Below are positions 10,017-18,118 of a stretch of DNA of 64,000 nt, in pieces. This DNA comes from CAZWSE01 sp964636575. GTDB taxonomy: Bacteria; Pseudomonadota; Alphaproteobacteria; Rhodobacterales; Rhodobacteraceae. Positions within the stretch are counted from its first letter, which is position 1. Every line of letters starts with the position of its first letter. The translations under genes were made by a program, and so were the position numbers. The DNA lies in assembly GCA_964636575.1 (NCBI GenBank), contig CAZWSE010000002.1:17597-81596 (forward strand). The letters are read 5' to 3'. Below the pieces are notes generated by a model that was not told where the DNA came from, did no database searches, and saw only the letters and a program-made list of their open reading frames with translations.

Positions 10017-11410
10017 TTGATCTGCTCCCAAACTTCTTGGACGACGGTTTGGACCATCATCACATCCTCGCGTGTCGTATCAAATTGCCCGACCTGCACC
10101 CTGATGATCTTGCGGCCCTGAAACGCGCCTTGGGTCAGGTAGACCCGACCGTCGTCGTTGATGGCATCCACCAATTGCTGCTGCATGTCATCATCGCCCG
10201 GACAGCGGAAAGAAAAGAGGCTCAGGATCGGTTCTGTCACGATCTCAAAACCGTCTTGGCCGCGTATGGCTTCGCAAAGCTCGCCCGCCCATTTGACATG
10301 ATTGCGGATGCGCAGTTGCAGCCCTTCAAGCCCGTAGGACCGGATCAGAAACCAGAGCTTTAGCGCCCTGAACCGCCGCCCCAGCGGGATCGTCCATTCG
10401 GAATAATTGGTCACGGCATCGCCTGTGGTTTTCAAGTATTCCGGTTCGATCTTAAGCGTGTTGAGCTGAGGAGTCGCATCGCGCAGGAACTGGACCGAGC
10501 AATCGAATTGCGCGCCCAGCCATTTGTGTGGGTTGAAGACGATGCTGTCAAAGCCGTCCACATCTGCCCAAAAGGCGTCGTGGTATTCAGGGCAGATCAT
10601 CGCGGACCCCGCCCAAGCGGCATCGAGATGGGTGTAGAGATCATGGGCTTTCGCGACCTTGACGATCGGTCCGAGCGTGTCGGAGGCCCCGACCCCTGTG
10701 CCACCTGTGATCGCGATGATCCCTGCTGGGGTGTGCCCTGCCTTGATGTCCGCTTGGATCGCTGTTTCCAATGCGTCTGCATCCATGCCGTGCAATGGGC
10801 CGGTGCCTTCGATCTTCACCAGATTTTCCTGTCCTATCCCTGCGACCCAGCAGGCCCGATCAATTGAGGAATGGACCTGATCTGAACAATAGACCCGTAG
10901 GTGCCCCTTGCCGGACAACCCTTCGCGGTTGCCTGTGTAGCCCGTCGCCCGTTCGCGCATGGTTAGAACAGCAGACAGGGTAGCAGACGATGCGCTGTCT
11001 TGGATGACGCCTGTGTAGCCATCGGCCAGCCCCAAAGCCTGACGCAGCCAGTCGATCATCACGCCTTCGACTTCGGTCGCTGCGGGCGAGGTTTGCCAGA
11101 GCATACATTGCGCGGCCATCGTGTTGACCAGTTGTTCCGCCAGCATCGACGGGGGTGCTGCGTTGGACGAAAAATACGCAAAAAAGCGCGGGTGCTGCCA
11201 GTGGGTCATGCCGGGCATCACGATGCGTTCAAAATCGGCCATGATCGTCTTCATATCCTCGGCCTGTGATGGCGGGGCTACGGGCAGTTGTGCCGCGATT
11301 TCGCCGGGCTTGGTTTGGGCGCGCACCGGTCTGTCGCTGAGAGACTTGTGATAGTCCGCCCCCCAGTCGGCGATCTGTTTGCTCCACTTGGCGAAGTCAT
11401 CCCAGTGCAT
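10013..11410 (-). CDS. PLP-dependent aromatic amino acid decarboxylase-type enzyme
   Basis: Group II pyridoxal-phosphate decarboxylase (465 residues), closest in style to aromatic-L-amino-acid/tyrosine decarboxylases. The Schiff-base lysine is K296 in NPHKWLG, the cofactor-binding Asp is D263 in HLDAAWAG, and the ring-stacking His is H180 in CSDQVHSS. The N-terminus carries HPRFFAYF and TSPAATEVE typical of the family. It overlaps the downstream FAH gene by 4 bp, so it belongs to the hpa operon. The likely role is making dopamine or tyramine-type amines from DOPA or tyrosine, feeding dihydroxyphenylacetate. The substrate is inferred; tryptophan or phenylalanine remain possible. Confidence 0.82.
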   Translation of the reverse strand: MHWDDFAKWSKQIADWGADYHKSLSDRPVRAQTKPGEIAAQLPVAPPSQAEDMKTIMADFERIVMPGMTHWQHPRFFAYFSSNAAPPSMLAEQLVNTMAAQCMLWQTSPAATEVEGVMIDWLRQALGLADGYTGVIQDSASSATLSAVLTMRERATGYTGNREGLSGKGHLRVYCSDQVHSSIDRACWVAGIGQENLVKIEGTGPLHGMDADALETAIQADIKAGHTPAGIIAITGGTGVGASDTLGPIVKVAKAHDLYTHLDAAWAGSAMICPEYHDAFWADVDGFDSIVFNPHKWLGAQFDCSVQFLRDATPQLNTLKIEPEYLKTTGDAVTNYSEWTIPLGRRFRALKLWFLIRSYGLEGLQLRIRNHVKWAGELCEAIRGQDGFEIVTEPILSLFSFRCPGDDDMQQQLVDAINDDGRVYLTQGAFQGRKIIRVQVGQFDTTREDVMMVQTVVQEVWEQIK

Positions 11411-11431
11411 AGTCTTGCATCCTTTGAAGGC

Positions 11432-12415
11432 TTACGGCGCGATGATCGGGCTGGCCGCGATCTGCGAGTCCTTGGTGTCGACCCCGACAAAAGCCGTGCC
11501 GTGCTTGAACCAGCTTTCAGGGGCAGCCGCCCCCCAGAGGGTCTGGCGTTGCGGGTCTTGCAGATCCCATTTGATCGGTTCCAAGTCGGGGTCAACGGTT
11601 TGATAGTCCGAGCAGTAAATTTCGATCCGGTGCCCGTCGGGATCAAGGATGTAGAGGAAAAACGCGTTGGAAATTCCGTGCCGCCCTGGCCCACGTTCGA
11701 TGTTGCTGACATACCCCGTCGTCGCCATAAGATCGAGCAAATCGATGATGTTCAGCGGTGTCGGCACCCAAAACGCAATGTGGTGCATGCGCGGGCCAGT
11801 GCCGTTGGTAAAGGCCATGTCATGCACCCCGCCTTTGCGGTGCATCCACGCGGCCCAGAGTTTCTTGCTGTCTTCGTCTTCGGTGTATTCGGTGACACGA
11901 AACCCGAAATCCGAATAGAAGGCGACGCTGGCATCCACGTCATGGCTGAACACATTGAAGTGGTCGATCCGCAGTGGTTTTACCCCGCGATAGAGTGCGT
12001 ATTTCTGGTGGATCGGGTCAAGCCTGTCCATCTTGTGGTAGAATTCGAGCGGGATTCCCATGTTATCAGATGTCAGGAGGGTTCTGCCTTGGTAGGGCCG
12101 GTCTACCCATGACGTCGGGCGACCTTTGGATTTGAAATAGGTCTCTGCCTTGTCCAGATCAGCCTCATCGAAGGTCTTGAAGCCCATGACTTCGACAGTG
12201 CCGGGCTGGTCCGATTTTTGCAGGATGACGCAGTGATGCCCACGTTCTTCCATAGCCCGCAGGTAAATGTGGCTGTTGCTTTCGTCCGTTACCTGTAGCC
12301 CCAGAATTTCGGTGTAGAAGGTTTTGCTTGCGGCGAGGTCTTTGACATTCAGGCAGGCGTGGCTGAGCCGGATGGTGTTGAAGTCGGGGTAAAGATTGGG
12401 GGCGGGAACTGGCAT
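11432..12415 (-). CDS. hpaD: 3,4-dihydroxyphenylacetate 2,3-dioxygenase (type I extradiol)
   Basis: Ring-cleavage enzyme turning homoprotocatechuate into 5-carboxymethyl-2-hydroxymuconate semialdehyde (327 residues). It has two vicinal-oxygen-chelate modules. The 2-His-1-Glu metal site is visible: H152 in RIDHFNVF, the MHHIAFW histidines at 211/212, and E265 in HRIEIYCSDY. This matches the type I homoprotocatechuate dioxygenases of Brevibacterium/Arthrobacter rather than the LigB-type HpaD of E. coli. It follows the RDD gene by 3 bp and precedes the PLP decarboxylase by 21 bp. Confidence 0.92.
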   Translation of the reverse strand: MPVPAPNLYPDFNTIRLSHACLNVKDLAASKTFYTEILGLQVTDESNSHIYLRAMEERGHHCVILQKSDQPGTVEVMGFKTFDEADLDKAETYFKSKGRPTSWVDRPYQGRTLLTSDNMGIPLEFYHKMDRLDPIHQKYALYRGVKPLRIDHFNVFSHDVDASVAFYSDFGFRVTEYTEDEDSKKLWAAWMHRKGGVHDMAFTNGTGPRMHHIAFWVPTPLNIIDLLDLMATTGYVSNIERGPGRHGISNAFFLYILDPDGHRIEIYCSDYQTVDPDLEPIKWDLQDPQRQTLWGAAAPESWFKHGTAFVGVDTKDSQIAASPIIAP

Positions 12416-12418
12416 GAT

Positions 12419-12997
12419 TTACGCTCCTTTATCAACAAGAATGACAGGCCGCAGACCTGCTTTGTGCGTGACCCACGTAAGGCCGTTTGTGCTGTTGGAT
12501 GGTACCACGGCCAGCACTAAAAGTAGCACCGTTCCTGCCAGCAGGGCGACCAGTGAATAGAGGTCAGCTGCTTCACCGAACACAAAACCCAAGATGGGCC
12601 CCAGCAGCAAACATGGGGTCAGCACACAGCACAGCAGAAACGCGCGATACAACATGCGACCGAACCCAGCGGGTTTATCGCTGTTAAATATGTGGTAGCG
12701 GATGCCCAATATCCGCTTTCCAACACTTGCCCCGATTAGTCCTGCGATGATGCCGCTTGATAGCAAAACCGTCGTGAAAGTGGCCAGCACAAACAACAGG
12801 TATCCATTGCGAACGTCGTCAGGATACGCGGACATGAAGTTGATCTGTGGCCATGCGACTTTTTCATTCAGGATCATGGCGGCGATACGCATATAGAGGT
12901 CAGAAACCCAAAACAGCACAGGTGTCATAACTACGAGTGTCAGACACCCACCCAACAAAAGTCTTCCTATTCCAGCTTGTTCAAAGACTTTTGTCAT
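12419..12997 (-). CDS. RDD-family membrane protein within the hpa operon
   Basis: A 192-residue membrane protein with about four hydrophobic segments (roughly residues 11-31, 62-88, 117-140 and 143-165). The GASVGKRILGIRYHIF stretch is the family's GKR-L-G-R-V-like loop, so I assign it to the RDD family; the first R-D-D positions are less clear. Function in this family is mostly unknown. Its stop follows directly on hpaD (3 bp) and its start overlaps the hpaE stop by 4 bp. It is therefore translated with the homoprotocatechuate enzymes and may move or sense an aromatic acid or amine. Confidence 0.68.
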   Translation of the reverse strand: MTKVFEQAGIGRLLLGGCLTLVVMTPVLFWVSDLYMRIAAMILNEKVAWPQINFMSAYPDDVRNGYLLFVLATFTTVLLSSGIIAGLIGASVGKRILGIRYHIFNSDKPAGFGRMLYRAFLLCCVLTPCLLLGPILGFVFGEAADLYSLVALLAGTVLLLVLAVVPSNSTNGLTWVTHKAGLRPVILVDKGA

Positions 12998-14502
12998 TGA
13001 CCCAGCTTCGTGATCTTGTGCTGCCCCGTCGCAAAGCCGATGTGCTTTTGTTCCATATAGAATTCAAACGACCAGTCGCCGCCGTCACGGCCGATGCCGC
13101 TGGCTTTGACGCCGCCGAAGGGGGTTGGCAGATGGCGCACGTTTTCAGAGTTGACCCAGATCATGCCGGCCTCAAGCTTGTCTGTAAAGCGCAGCGCGCG
13201 GGTCAAATCGTTGGTCCAGACATAGCCTGTGAGGCCGTAGTTGATGTCATTGGCGATCTGCAAGGCTTCGTCTTCGGTACTGAAGGGGATCGAGGTCAGC
13301 ACCGGCCCGAAGATCTCTTCTTGCGCAATCCGCATCTGGTTGTTGGCTTGCGTGAAGAGCGTTGGCCGAACGAAGTAGCCGTCGTTCCCGACCGTCTCAC
13401 CGCCTGCTGCGATGGTGGCCCCGTCTTGGCGCGCGATCTCAAAGTAGCTGGTCACTTTGTCGAAGTGTTCTTGGTTTACGAGCGGTCCGATTTCGGTTTT
13501 CGGGTCCAGCGGGTGACCGACTTTGATCTTGTTGACGCGTTCGACCAGCTTGGCCTCAAATTCTTCCCGGATCGTGTCTTGGACCAGCAGCCGCGACGAC
13601 GACGTGCAGCGTTCTCCGTTGATCGAATAGATCATAAAGATCACCGCATCGAGTGCGCGGTCCAGATCAGCGTCTTCAAAGACGATGACGGGATTTTTGC
13701 CTCCCAATTCCAGATGGTTGCGTTTGAGCGTGTCCGCCCCCTGCTTGGTGATCAGCGAGCCTGTGCGCGATTCACCCACAAAGGCAATCGCCTTGATCTT
13801 GGGATGTTCGCACAGCGCTTTCCCTGCCCCTTCGCCGAAGCCGTTGACCGTGTTCAGAACGCCGGGGGGCAGGCCTGCGTCTTCCGCGATTTCCACCAGC
13901 AAACGGGCGGTCAAAGGCGAGGCTTCGGCCGGTTTATGAACGACCGTACAGCCCGCCGCCAAAGCCGGTGCGATCTTCCATGTCGACAGCATGAAGGGCG
14001 TGTTCCAAGGCGTGATGATCCCCACCGGTCCAATGGGTACGCGCGTTGTCACGTTCATGAGTGTAGGTGATTTTAGGTGCTGCCCGTCCCGCGCTTGCAC
14101 GACCTGATCTGCGAAATAGCGAAAGTTCTCGGCCCCGCGCAGTGCGGCCTTGGACATGAATTTGTAAGCCTGCCCTGTATCCCAACATTCGCAGAGGGCT
14201 ATTTCTTCGGCACGGGCTTCGATGCCTTCAGCGATCTTGATGAGGATGGACCGACGCTGTGTTGCCGGCATATCGCGCCACGCAGCAAAGGCGTCGTGCG
14301 CGGCAGTCGCAGCTGCGTCAATATCGGCGGCATCCCCATGTGCAACATCGCAGATCACCGATTTATCAACCGGCGAAATGGTTTGGAACAGTCCTGCACT
14401 GCCCGCAACGTCCTGCCCTGCGATCCGGTTTTGGATGCCCGTCTTAGCGAACCGTTTCAGAAAGCCGTTCAGCTTGGAAATGTTGGTGTCGAGGTCACTC
14501 AT
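12994..14502 (-). CDS. hpaE: 5-carboxymethyl-2-hydroxymuconate semialdehyde dehydrogenase
   Basis: NAD-dependent aldehyde dehydrogenase oxidising the ring-cleavage product to the dicarboxylate (502 residues). The general base is E265 in LELGGKNP and the nucleophile C299 in NGERCTSSSR. The ERCTSSSR context is typical of HpaE and separates it from the two other aldehyde dehydrogenases just upstream. It overlaps hpaF (start side) and the RDD gene (stop side), each by 4 bp. Confidence 0.93.
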   Translation of the reverse strand: MSDLDTNISKLNGFLKRFAKTGIQNRIAGQDVAGSAGLFQTISPVDKSVICDVAHGDAADIDAAATAAHDAFAAWRDMPATQRRSILIKIAEGIEARAEEIALCECWDTGQAYKFMSKAALRGAENFRYFADQVVQARDGQHLKSPTLMNVTTRVPIGPVGIITPWNTPFMLSTWKIAPALAAGCTVVHKPAEASPLTARLLVEIAEDAGLPPGVLNTVNGFGEGAGKALCEHPKIKAIAFVGESRTGSLITKQGADTLKRNHLELGGKNPVIVFEDADLDRALDAVIFMIYSINGERCTSSSRLLVQDTIREEFEAKLVERVNKIKVGHPLDPKTEIGPLVNQEHFDKVTSYFEIARQDGATIAAGGETVGNDGYFVRPTLFTQANNQMRIAQEEIFGPVLTSIPFSTEDEALQIANDINYGLTGYVWTNDLTRALRFTDKLEAGMIWVNSENVRHLPTPFGGVKASGIGRDGGDWSFEFYMEQKHIGFATGQHKITKLGQ

Positions 14503-14888
14503 GCGGGAGGCTCCAAATGGTCGCGGACGGTGCCGAATTTCGGGGAAAGCGAGGCATCAATATCGCGCATTTCAGCCGACAGTGCGATGGAATGGGTTTC
14601 CATCGCGGGTGCCATGAAGTCTTTGAGCGCGGCAAACAGGCGGTTGATTGCCTCTGTTTTAACGTCTTCGGGTCGCCCTTCGCGCAGCCGTACCGACAGG
14701 TCGATATAGCCGTGCTTTGGATTGCCATCGGCCATTGCGACATGGTCCACCCGCGTCGCGCGCACCCTGATGCCGGGGGTCGGAAAGGCGTCTATGTTGG
14801 CCGCCGTCGCGCGAATATGCTCGCACAGCGCGCTCATATCCACGAGCTGCTCAACATTCGCTGAATAGTCGATATGGAAATGCGGCAC
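14499..14888 (-). CDS. hpaF: 5-carboxymethyl-2-hydroxymuconate delta-isomerase
   Basis: Tautomerase-fold isomerase of the homoprotocatechuate pathway (129 residues, HpcD/HpaF family). The catalytic proline directly follows the initiator (MPHFHIDY), which fixes the start at the GTG at 14888. An AAGGA ribosome site lies 6 bp upstream and partly overlaps the 12-bp palindrome. First gene of the hpa operon; its stop overlaps hpaE by 4 bp. VHDVAMADG- and LREGRPEDVK-like segments fit the family. Confidence 0.92.
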   Translation of the reverse strand: MPHFHIDYSANVEQLVDMSALCEHIRATAANIDAFPTPGIRVRATRVDHVAMADGNPKHGYIDLSVRLREGRPEDVKTEAINRLFAALKDFMAPAMETHSIALSAEMRDIDASLSPKFGTVRDHLEPPA

Positions 14889-14897
14889 GCTTTTTCC

Positions 14898-14909
14898 TTA
14901 ACATGTTAA
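14898..14909. promoter_or_regulatory. Perfect 12-bp palindrome, candidate hpa operator
   Basis: TTAACATGTTAA is a perfect inverted repeat lying 9 bp before the hpaF GTG and 8 bp after a -10-like element. Bound protein here would block the transcription start, as a MarR-type aromatic-responsive repressor would. No such regulator gene is in the window, so the identity of the binder is open. Confidence 0.6.
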
Positions 14910-14917
14910 TTTACTTG

Positions 14918-14947
14918 ACCTTAGAGAACCCGTCCCTGCCCTGTCAA
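14918..14947 (-). promoter_or_regulatory. Predicted sigma-70 promoter of the hpa operon
   Basis: Read on the minus strand: a consensus -35 TTGACA (14942-14947), an 18-bp spacer, and a weak -10 TAAGGT (14918-14923). The predicted start of transcription is about 14911, just ahead of the palindrome and about 20-25 bp before the GTG of hpaF. The -35 match is perfect; the -10 is poor, so the promoter may be regulated. Confidence 0.5.
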
Positions 14948-14992
14948 TACCAACCTATCCGCCCGTAGCCCCCATTGGAGTATGATCCCGTG

Positions 14993-16477
14993 CTAAAGCT
15001 TGATCCACGCGGTCTTTAGGTTGATGTATTTCTCTATCGCGTGCAGCGATTTATCGGATCCGTTGCCTGATTGGCCGACCCCACCGAGCGGCACTGTCCC
15101 ATCTGCCCCGCCGTAAGTGTTGACGTGCATCACGCCCGTCCGGATTGCGCGCACCATTTTATGGGCGCGGCTGAGATTGGATGTCCACACCGCCCCTGCC
15201 AACCCGTAAACCGTGGAATTGGCAATGCTGATTGCCTCTTCATCCGTGCTGAATGGCGTGACCCCGAGCACCGGACCAAAGACCTCTTTTTGCGAGAGCG
15301 TGGCGTCTGGTGTCACCCCTGTCACGATGGTTGGTTCCATGAAGTACCCCCCCGTTTCTTGCAAAATCCGCCCGCCGCCCATGATGACTTGTCCGCCTTC
15401 GGACTGGGCCGTTTCGACAAACCCGAGGTTCGCTTTGAGCTGGGTTTCGGAATTCACCGCGCCAATCGCTGTGTCCACCTGTAGCGGATCACCGACGCGC
15501 ATGCTTTGCGTCGCTTTGGCGACCTCGGCCACAAAGTCATCGTGAATGGACGCCTCAACCAGCAGCCGAGATCCGGCCACACAGACCTGACCTGCATTTC
15601 TGAAGATGCCGCCCGCAGCGACCTTCGCGGCTTCGGCCAGATTGGGTGCATCCGCAAACACCACGTTCGGGGATTTGCCCCCGAGTTCGAGATAGACCCG
15701 TTTCATGTTCGACCGCGCCGCGTAATCCATCAACCGCCGACCCGTTCCGCCTGATCCGGTAAAAACAAGCACATCGATGTCCATGGACAGGCCCATGACC
15801 TCTCCGACGACTGCGCCTTCGCCAGTGACCGCGTTCAAAACGCCGGGCGGCAGACCTGCCTCTAGCGCCAGTTCGCACATGCGCATCAGAGACAGCGACG
15901 CGGTTTCTGCGGGTTTCAACACAACGGAATTGCCCATTGCGAGCGCGGGCCCGAGTTTCCATGCCCCGATCATCATCGGGAAGTTCCAAGGAATGATCGC
16001 CCCGACAACGCCGACGGGTTCCTTGTGGATCATCCCCAAGATATCGCCTGCCGTTGGCGCGATTTCTCCATAGATTTTGTCCAAGGCTTCGGCGTAGTAG
16101 CGGATTGTGCCAGCCGCAGATCCCGGTTCGGCCTTTAGCGCCATGGAGATTTCGGTGCCGTTGTCACGCACGCCCAGAACGGCGAGTTCGAGTGCGTTAG
16201 CCTCAATCAGGTCGGCCCATTTCAGCAGCACTTTCTTACGGACCGCGGGGGGTTGGTTGGCCCAACGCCCGTCCTCAAATGCGGCGCGGGCCGAGGCGAT
16301 GGCGGCTTCCATATCGGCGGTAGTGCCTTTAGCGACTGTGGTCAGAACCTGCCCGTCGATGGGTGACAAAACCTCCATCACGGCACCGTCTGAGGCTGCA
16401 ACATGTTTGCCTTCGATCAGATGCGAGAACGCTGGAACTGGTTGCGCCCGTAGAGCGTCAATTTTGGCTTGATCCAT
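14993..16477 (-). CDS. NAD(P)-dependent aldehyde dehydrogenase (PuuC-like)
   Basis: Aldehyde dehydrogenase of 494 residues. Catalytic E264 in LELGGKSP and C299 in NAGQVCVAGSR are intact, with the IIPWNFPMM cofactor segment near 161-169. Overall it resembles gamma-glutamyl-aminobutyraldehyde and phenylacetaldehyde-type dehydrogenases. It lies immediately upstream of the hpa promoter and after an SSADH gene. Oxidation of a (dihydroxy)phenylacetaldehyde formed from an aromatic amine would join it to the pathway, but this is inference; polyamine-derived aldehydes are an alternative. Confidence 0.75.
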   Translation of the reverse strand: MDQAKIDALRAQPVPAFSHLIEGKHVAASDGAVMEVLSPIDGQVLTTVAKGTTADMEAAIASARAAFEDGRWANQPPAVRKKVLLKWADLIEANALELAVLGVRDNGTEISMALKAEPGSAAGTIRYYAEALDKIYGEIAPTAGDILGMIHKEPVGVVGAIIPWNFPMMIGAWKLGPALAMGNSVVLKPAETASLSLMRMCELALEAGLPPGVLNAVTGEGAVVGEVMGLSMDIDVLVFTGSGGTGRRLMDYAARSNMKRVYLELGGKSPNVVFADAPNLAEAAKVAAGGIFRNAGQVCVAGSRLLVEASIHDDFVAEVAKATQSMRVGDPLQVDTAIGAVNSETQLKANLGFVETAQSEGGQVIMGGGRILQETGGYFMEPTIVTGVTPDATLSQKEVFGPVLGVTPFSTDEEAISIANSTVYGLAGAVWTSNLSRAHKMVRAIRTGVMHVNTYGGADGTVPLGGVGQSGNGSDKSLHAIEKYINLKTAWIKL

Positions 16478-16519
16478 GTCGGCTTCCCCCGTGCATTTCC
16501 TGTAAAGCGAATGGCTGGC

Positions 16520-17974
16520 TTAAGCGCCCAAGCCCGCCACGCACATGTATTTGACAGACAGGTAGTCTTCGAGCCCTTGAGACCCGCCTTCCTTGCCCAT
16601 ACCGCTTTCCTTGAGGCCTCCAAAGGGGGCTTCGACGGTTGTGATAAGGCCGGAGTTGATGCCGATGAGGCCGTATTCCAGACCTTCGTTTAGACGGAAT
16701 GTGCGCCCAAGGTCGCGCGTATAGGCATAGGCGGCCAGACCAAATTCGGTGGCATTCGCCGCGGCCAAAGCTTCGTCTTCTGTGTCGAACTTGAACACGG
16801 CGGACAGTGGTCCGAAGATTTCTTCGGTGGCGAATTGCATGTCTGCGGTGGCGCCTGTGATAACGGTTGGTTCAAAGAAGGTGCCACCGTTGCCATGTCT
16901 GCGACCGCCCGCGACGATCTTGCCGCCTTTGGATGTCGCGTCCGCGATCATTTCTTCGACCTTGGCTACGCCTGCTTCGTCGATCATGGGGCCTTGCTGA
17001 ACACCGTCAGCCGTGCCGTCCCCGACGACCAGAGCCTCGCTTGCCGCTTTCAGTTTTTCAACGAAGGCGTCGTGGATACCGGCCTGCACATAGAAGCGGT
17101 TGGTGCACACACAGGTCTGCCCCATGTTGCGATATTTCGCGATCATTGCGCCTTCGATTGCGGCGTCCAGATCGGCGTCATCAAAGACGATAAAGGGCGC
17201 GTTGCCGCCCAGCTCCATCGACACCTTTTTGACCGTATCGGCAGATTGACGGATCAGCACTTTACCGACCTCGGTCGAGCCTGTGAAGGTCACCTTGCGG
17301 ACCTCTGGGCTGTCCATGATCGCCCCGCCAATCGCGCGGGCGGAGCCTGTCAGAATATTCACGACCCCATCGGGGAAGCCCACATCTTCGCATAGCTTGC
17401 CCCAGACCAGCCCAGAATAGGGCGTGGCTGTTGCGGGTTTTGCCACGACGGTGCAGCCAGCCGCCAATGCTGGTCCCAGTTTGCGCGCGAGCATGGATGA
17501 CGGGAAATTCCAAGGCGTGATTGCCCCCACAACCCCGACCGGATGACGGGTCACCATAAGGCGGCGGTCTGCGGTGGCTGCGGGCACAATTTCACCTTTT
17601 GCGCGGCGGACCTCTTCTGCGAACCAGCGCACATAGGCCGCCCCGATCGCGATCTCGCCACGGGCTTCTGCCAGCGGTTTGCCCTGTTCTGCCGTCAGCA
17701 GCTGCGCCAATGGTTCTTGGTTATCCATCAAAGCATCATGCAGCTTGTGCAGCAGCCCGACCCGAAAGCCCAAATCCGAGCGGGACCAGGATTTGAACGC
17801 CTCGGAGGCCGCTGCAATCGCGCGGTTTGTTTCATCGGCACCGCAATCTGGCACCTGCCCCAAGACGTCCCCTGTCGCGGGGTTGGTCACATCGATGGTG
17901 GCCTTGCTGTCTGCGGCCGTCCAAGTGCCTCCAATCAAGTTTGATTGCAGCAGCATCCCGTTAAAATCGCTCAT
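16520..17974 (-). CDS. gabD: NAD(P)-dependent succinate-semialdehyde dehydrogenase
   Basis: Aldehyde dehydrogenase of 484 residues with the GabD-type active site: E254 in MELGGNAP and C288 in GQTCVCTNRFYVQ, where the CxC pair and following TNR are characteristic of SSADH. I start at the ATG at 17974 because an AGGGA ribosome site lies about 7 bp upstream; an open frame extends 14 codons further. Succinate semialdehyde is the end product of the homoprotocatechuate route, so this gene plausibly completes it. Glutarate-semialdehyde dehydrogenase is the main alternative. Confidence 0.85.
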   Translation of the reverse strand: MSDFNGMLLQSNLIGGTWTAADSKATIDVTNPATGDVLGQVPDCGADETNRAIAAASEAFKSWSRSDLGFRVGLLHKLHDALMDNQEPLAQLLTAEQGKPLAEARGEIAIGAAYVRWFAEEVRRAKGEIVPAATADRRLMVTRHPVGVVGAITPWNFPSSMLARKLGPALAAGCTVVAKPATATPYSGLVWGKLCEDVGFPDGVVNILTGSARAIGGAIMDSPEVRKVTFTGSTEVGKVLIRQSADTVKKVSMELGGNAPFIVFDDADLDAAIEGAMIAKYRNMGQTCVCTNRFYVQAGIHDAFVEKLKAASEALVVGDGTADGVQQGPMIDEAGVAKVEEMIADATSKGGKIVAGGRRHGNGGTFFEPTVITGATADMQFATEEIFGPLSAVFKFDTEDEALAAANATEFGLAAYAYTRDLGRTFRLNEGLEYGLIGINSGLITTVEAPFGGLKESGMGKEGGSQGLEDYLSVKYMCVAGLGA

Positions 17975-18030
17975 GTCTTGTCCCTTCGCGGTCGGTGTGG
18001 TTGCGCGTGTGAGCACGGCAAAAATTTGGT

Positions 18031-18055
18031 CTCAAATCGGCCTACGCTCAAATCG
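18031..18055. repeat. 9-bp direct repeats upstream of gabD
   Basis: CTCAAATCG occurs twice, at 18031-18039 and 18047-18055, a 16-bp period, 57-81 bp upstream of the gabD start. Spaced direct repeats in a promoter region suggest an activator site; no dedicated regulator is adjacent. Short enough to be chance. Confidence 0.35.
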
Positions 18056-18118
18056 CAGAGATTACAAAACCTGTTTGCGCCCTGTGCCCGTGTTTTTTGC
18101 GCGACGGAGTGCGGCCAA

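Noticed and set aside
12937..14070. 377-codon plus-strand frame
   Set aside because: Antisense to hpaE; low-quality sequence typical of a high-GC shadow frame.
14993..18016. Two adjacent aldehyde dehydrogenases as a recent duplication
   Set aside because: Active-site surroundings (GQVCVAG and GQTCVCTN) and overall sequence differ strongly; they belong to separate subfamilies.
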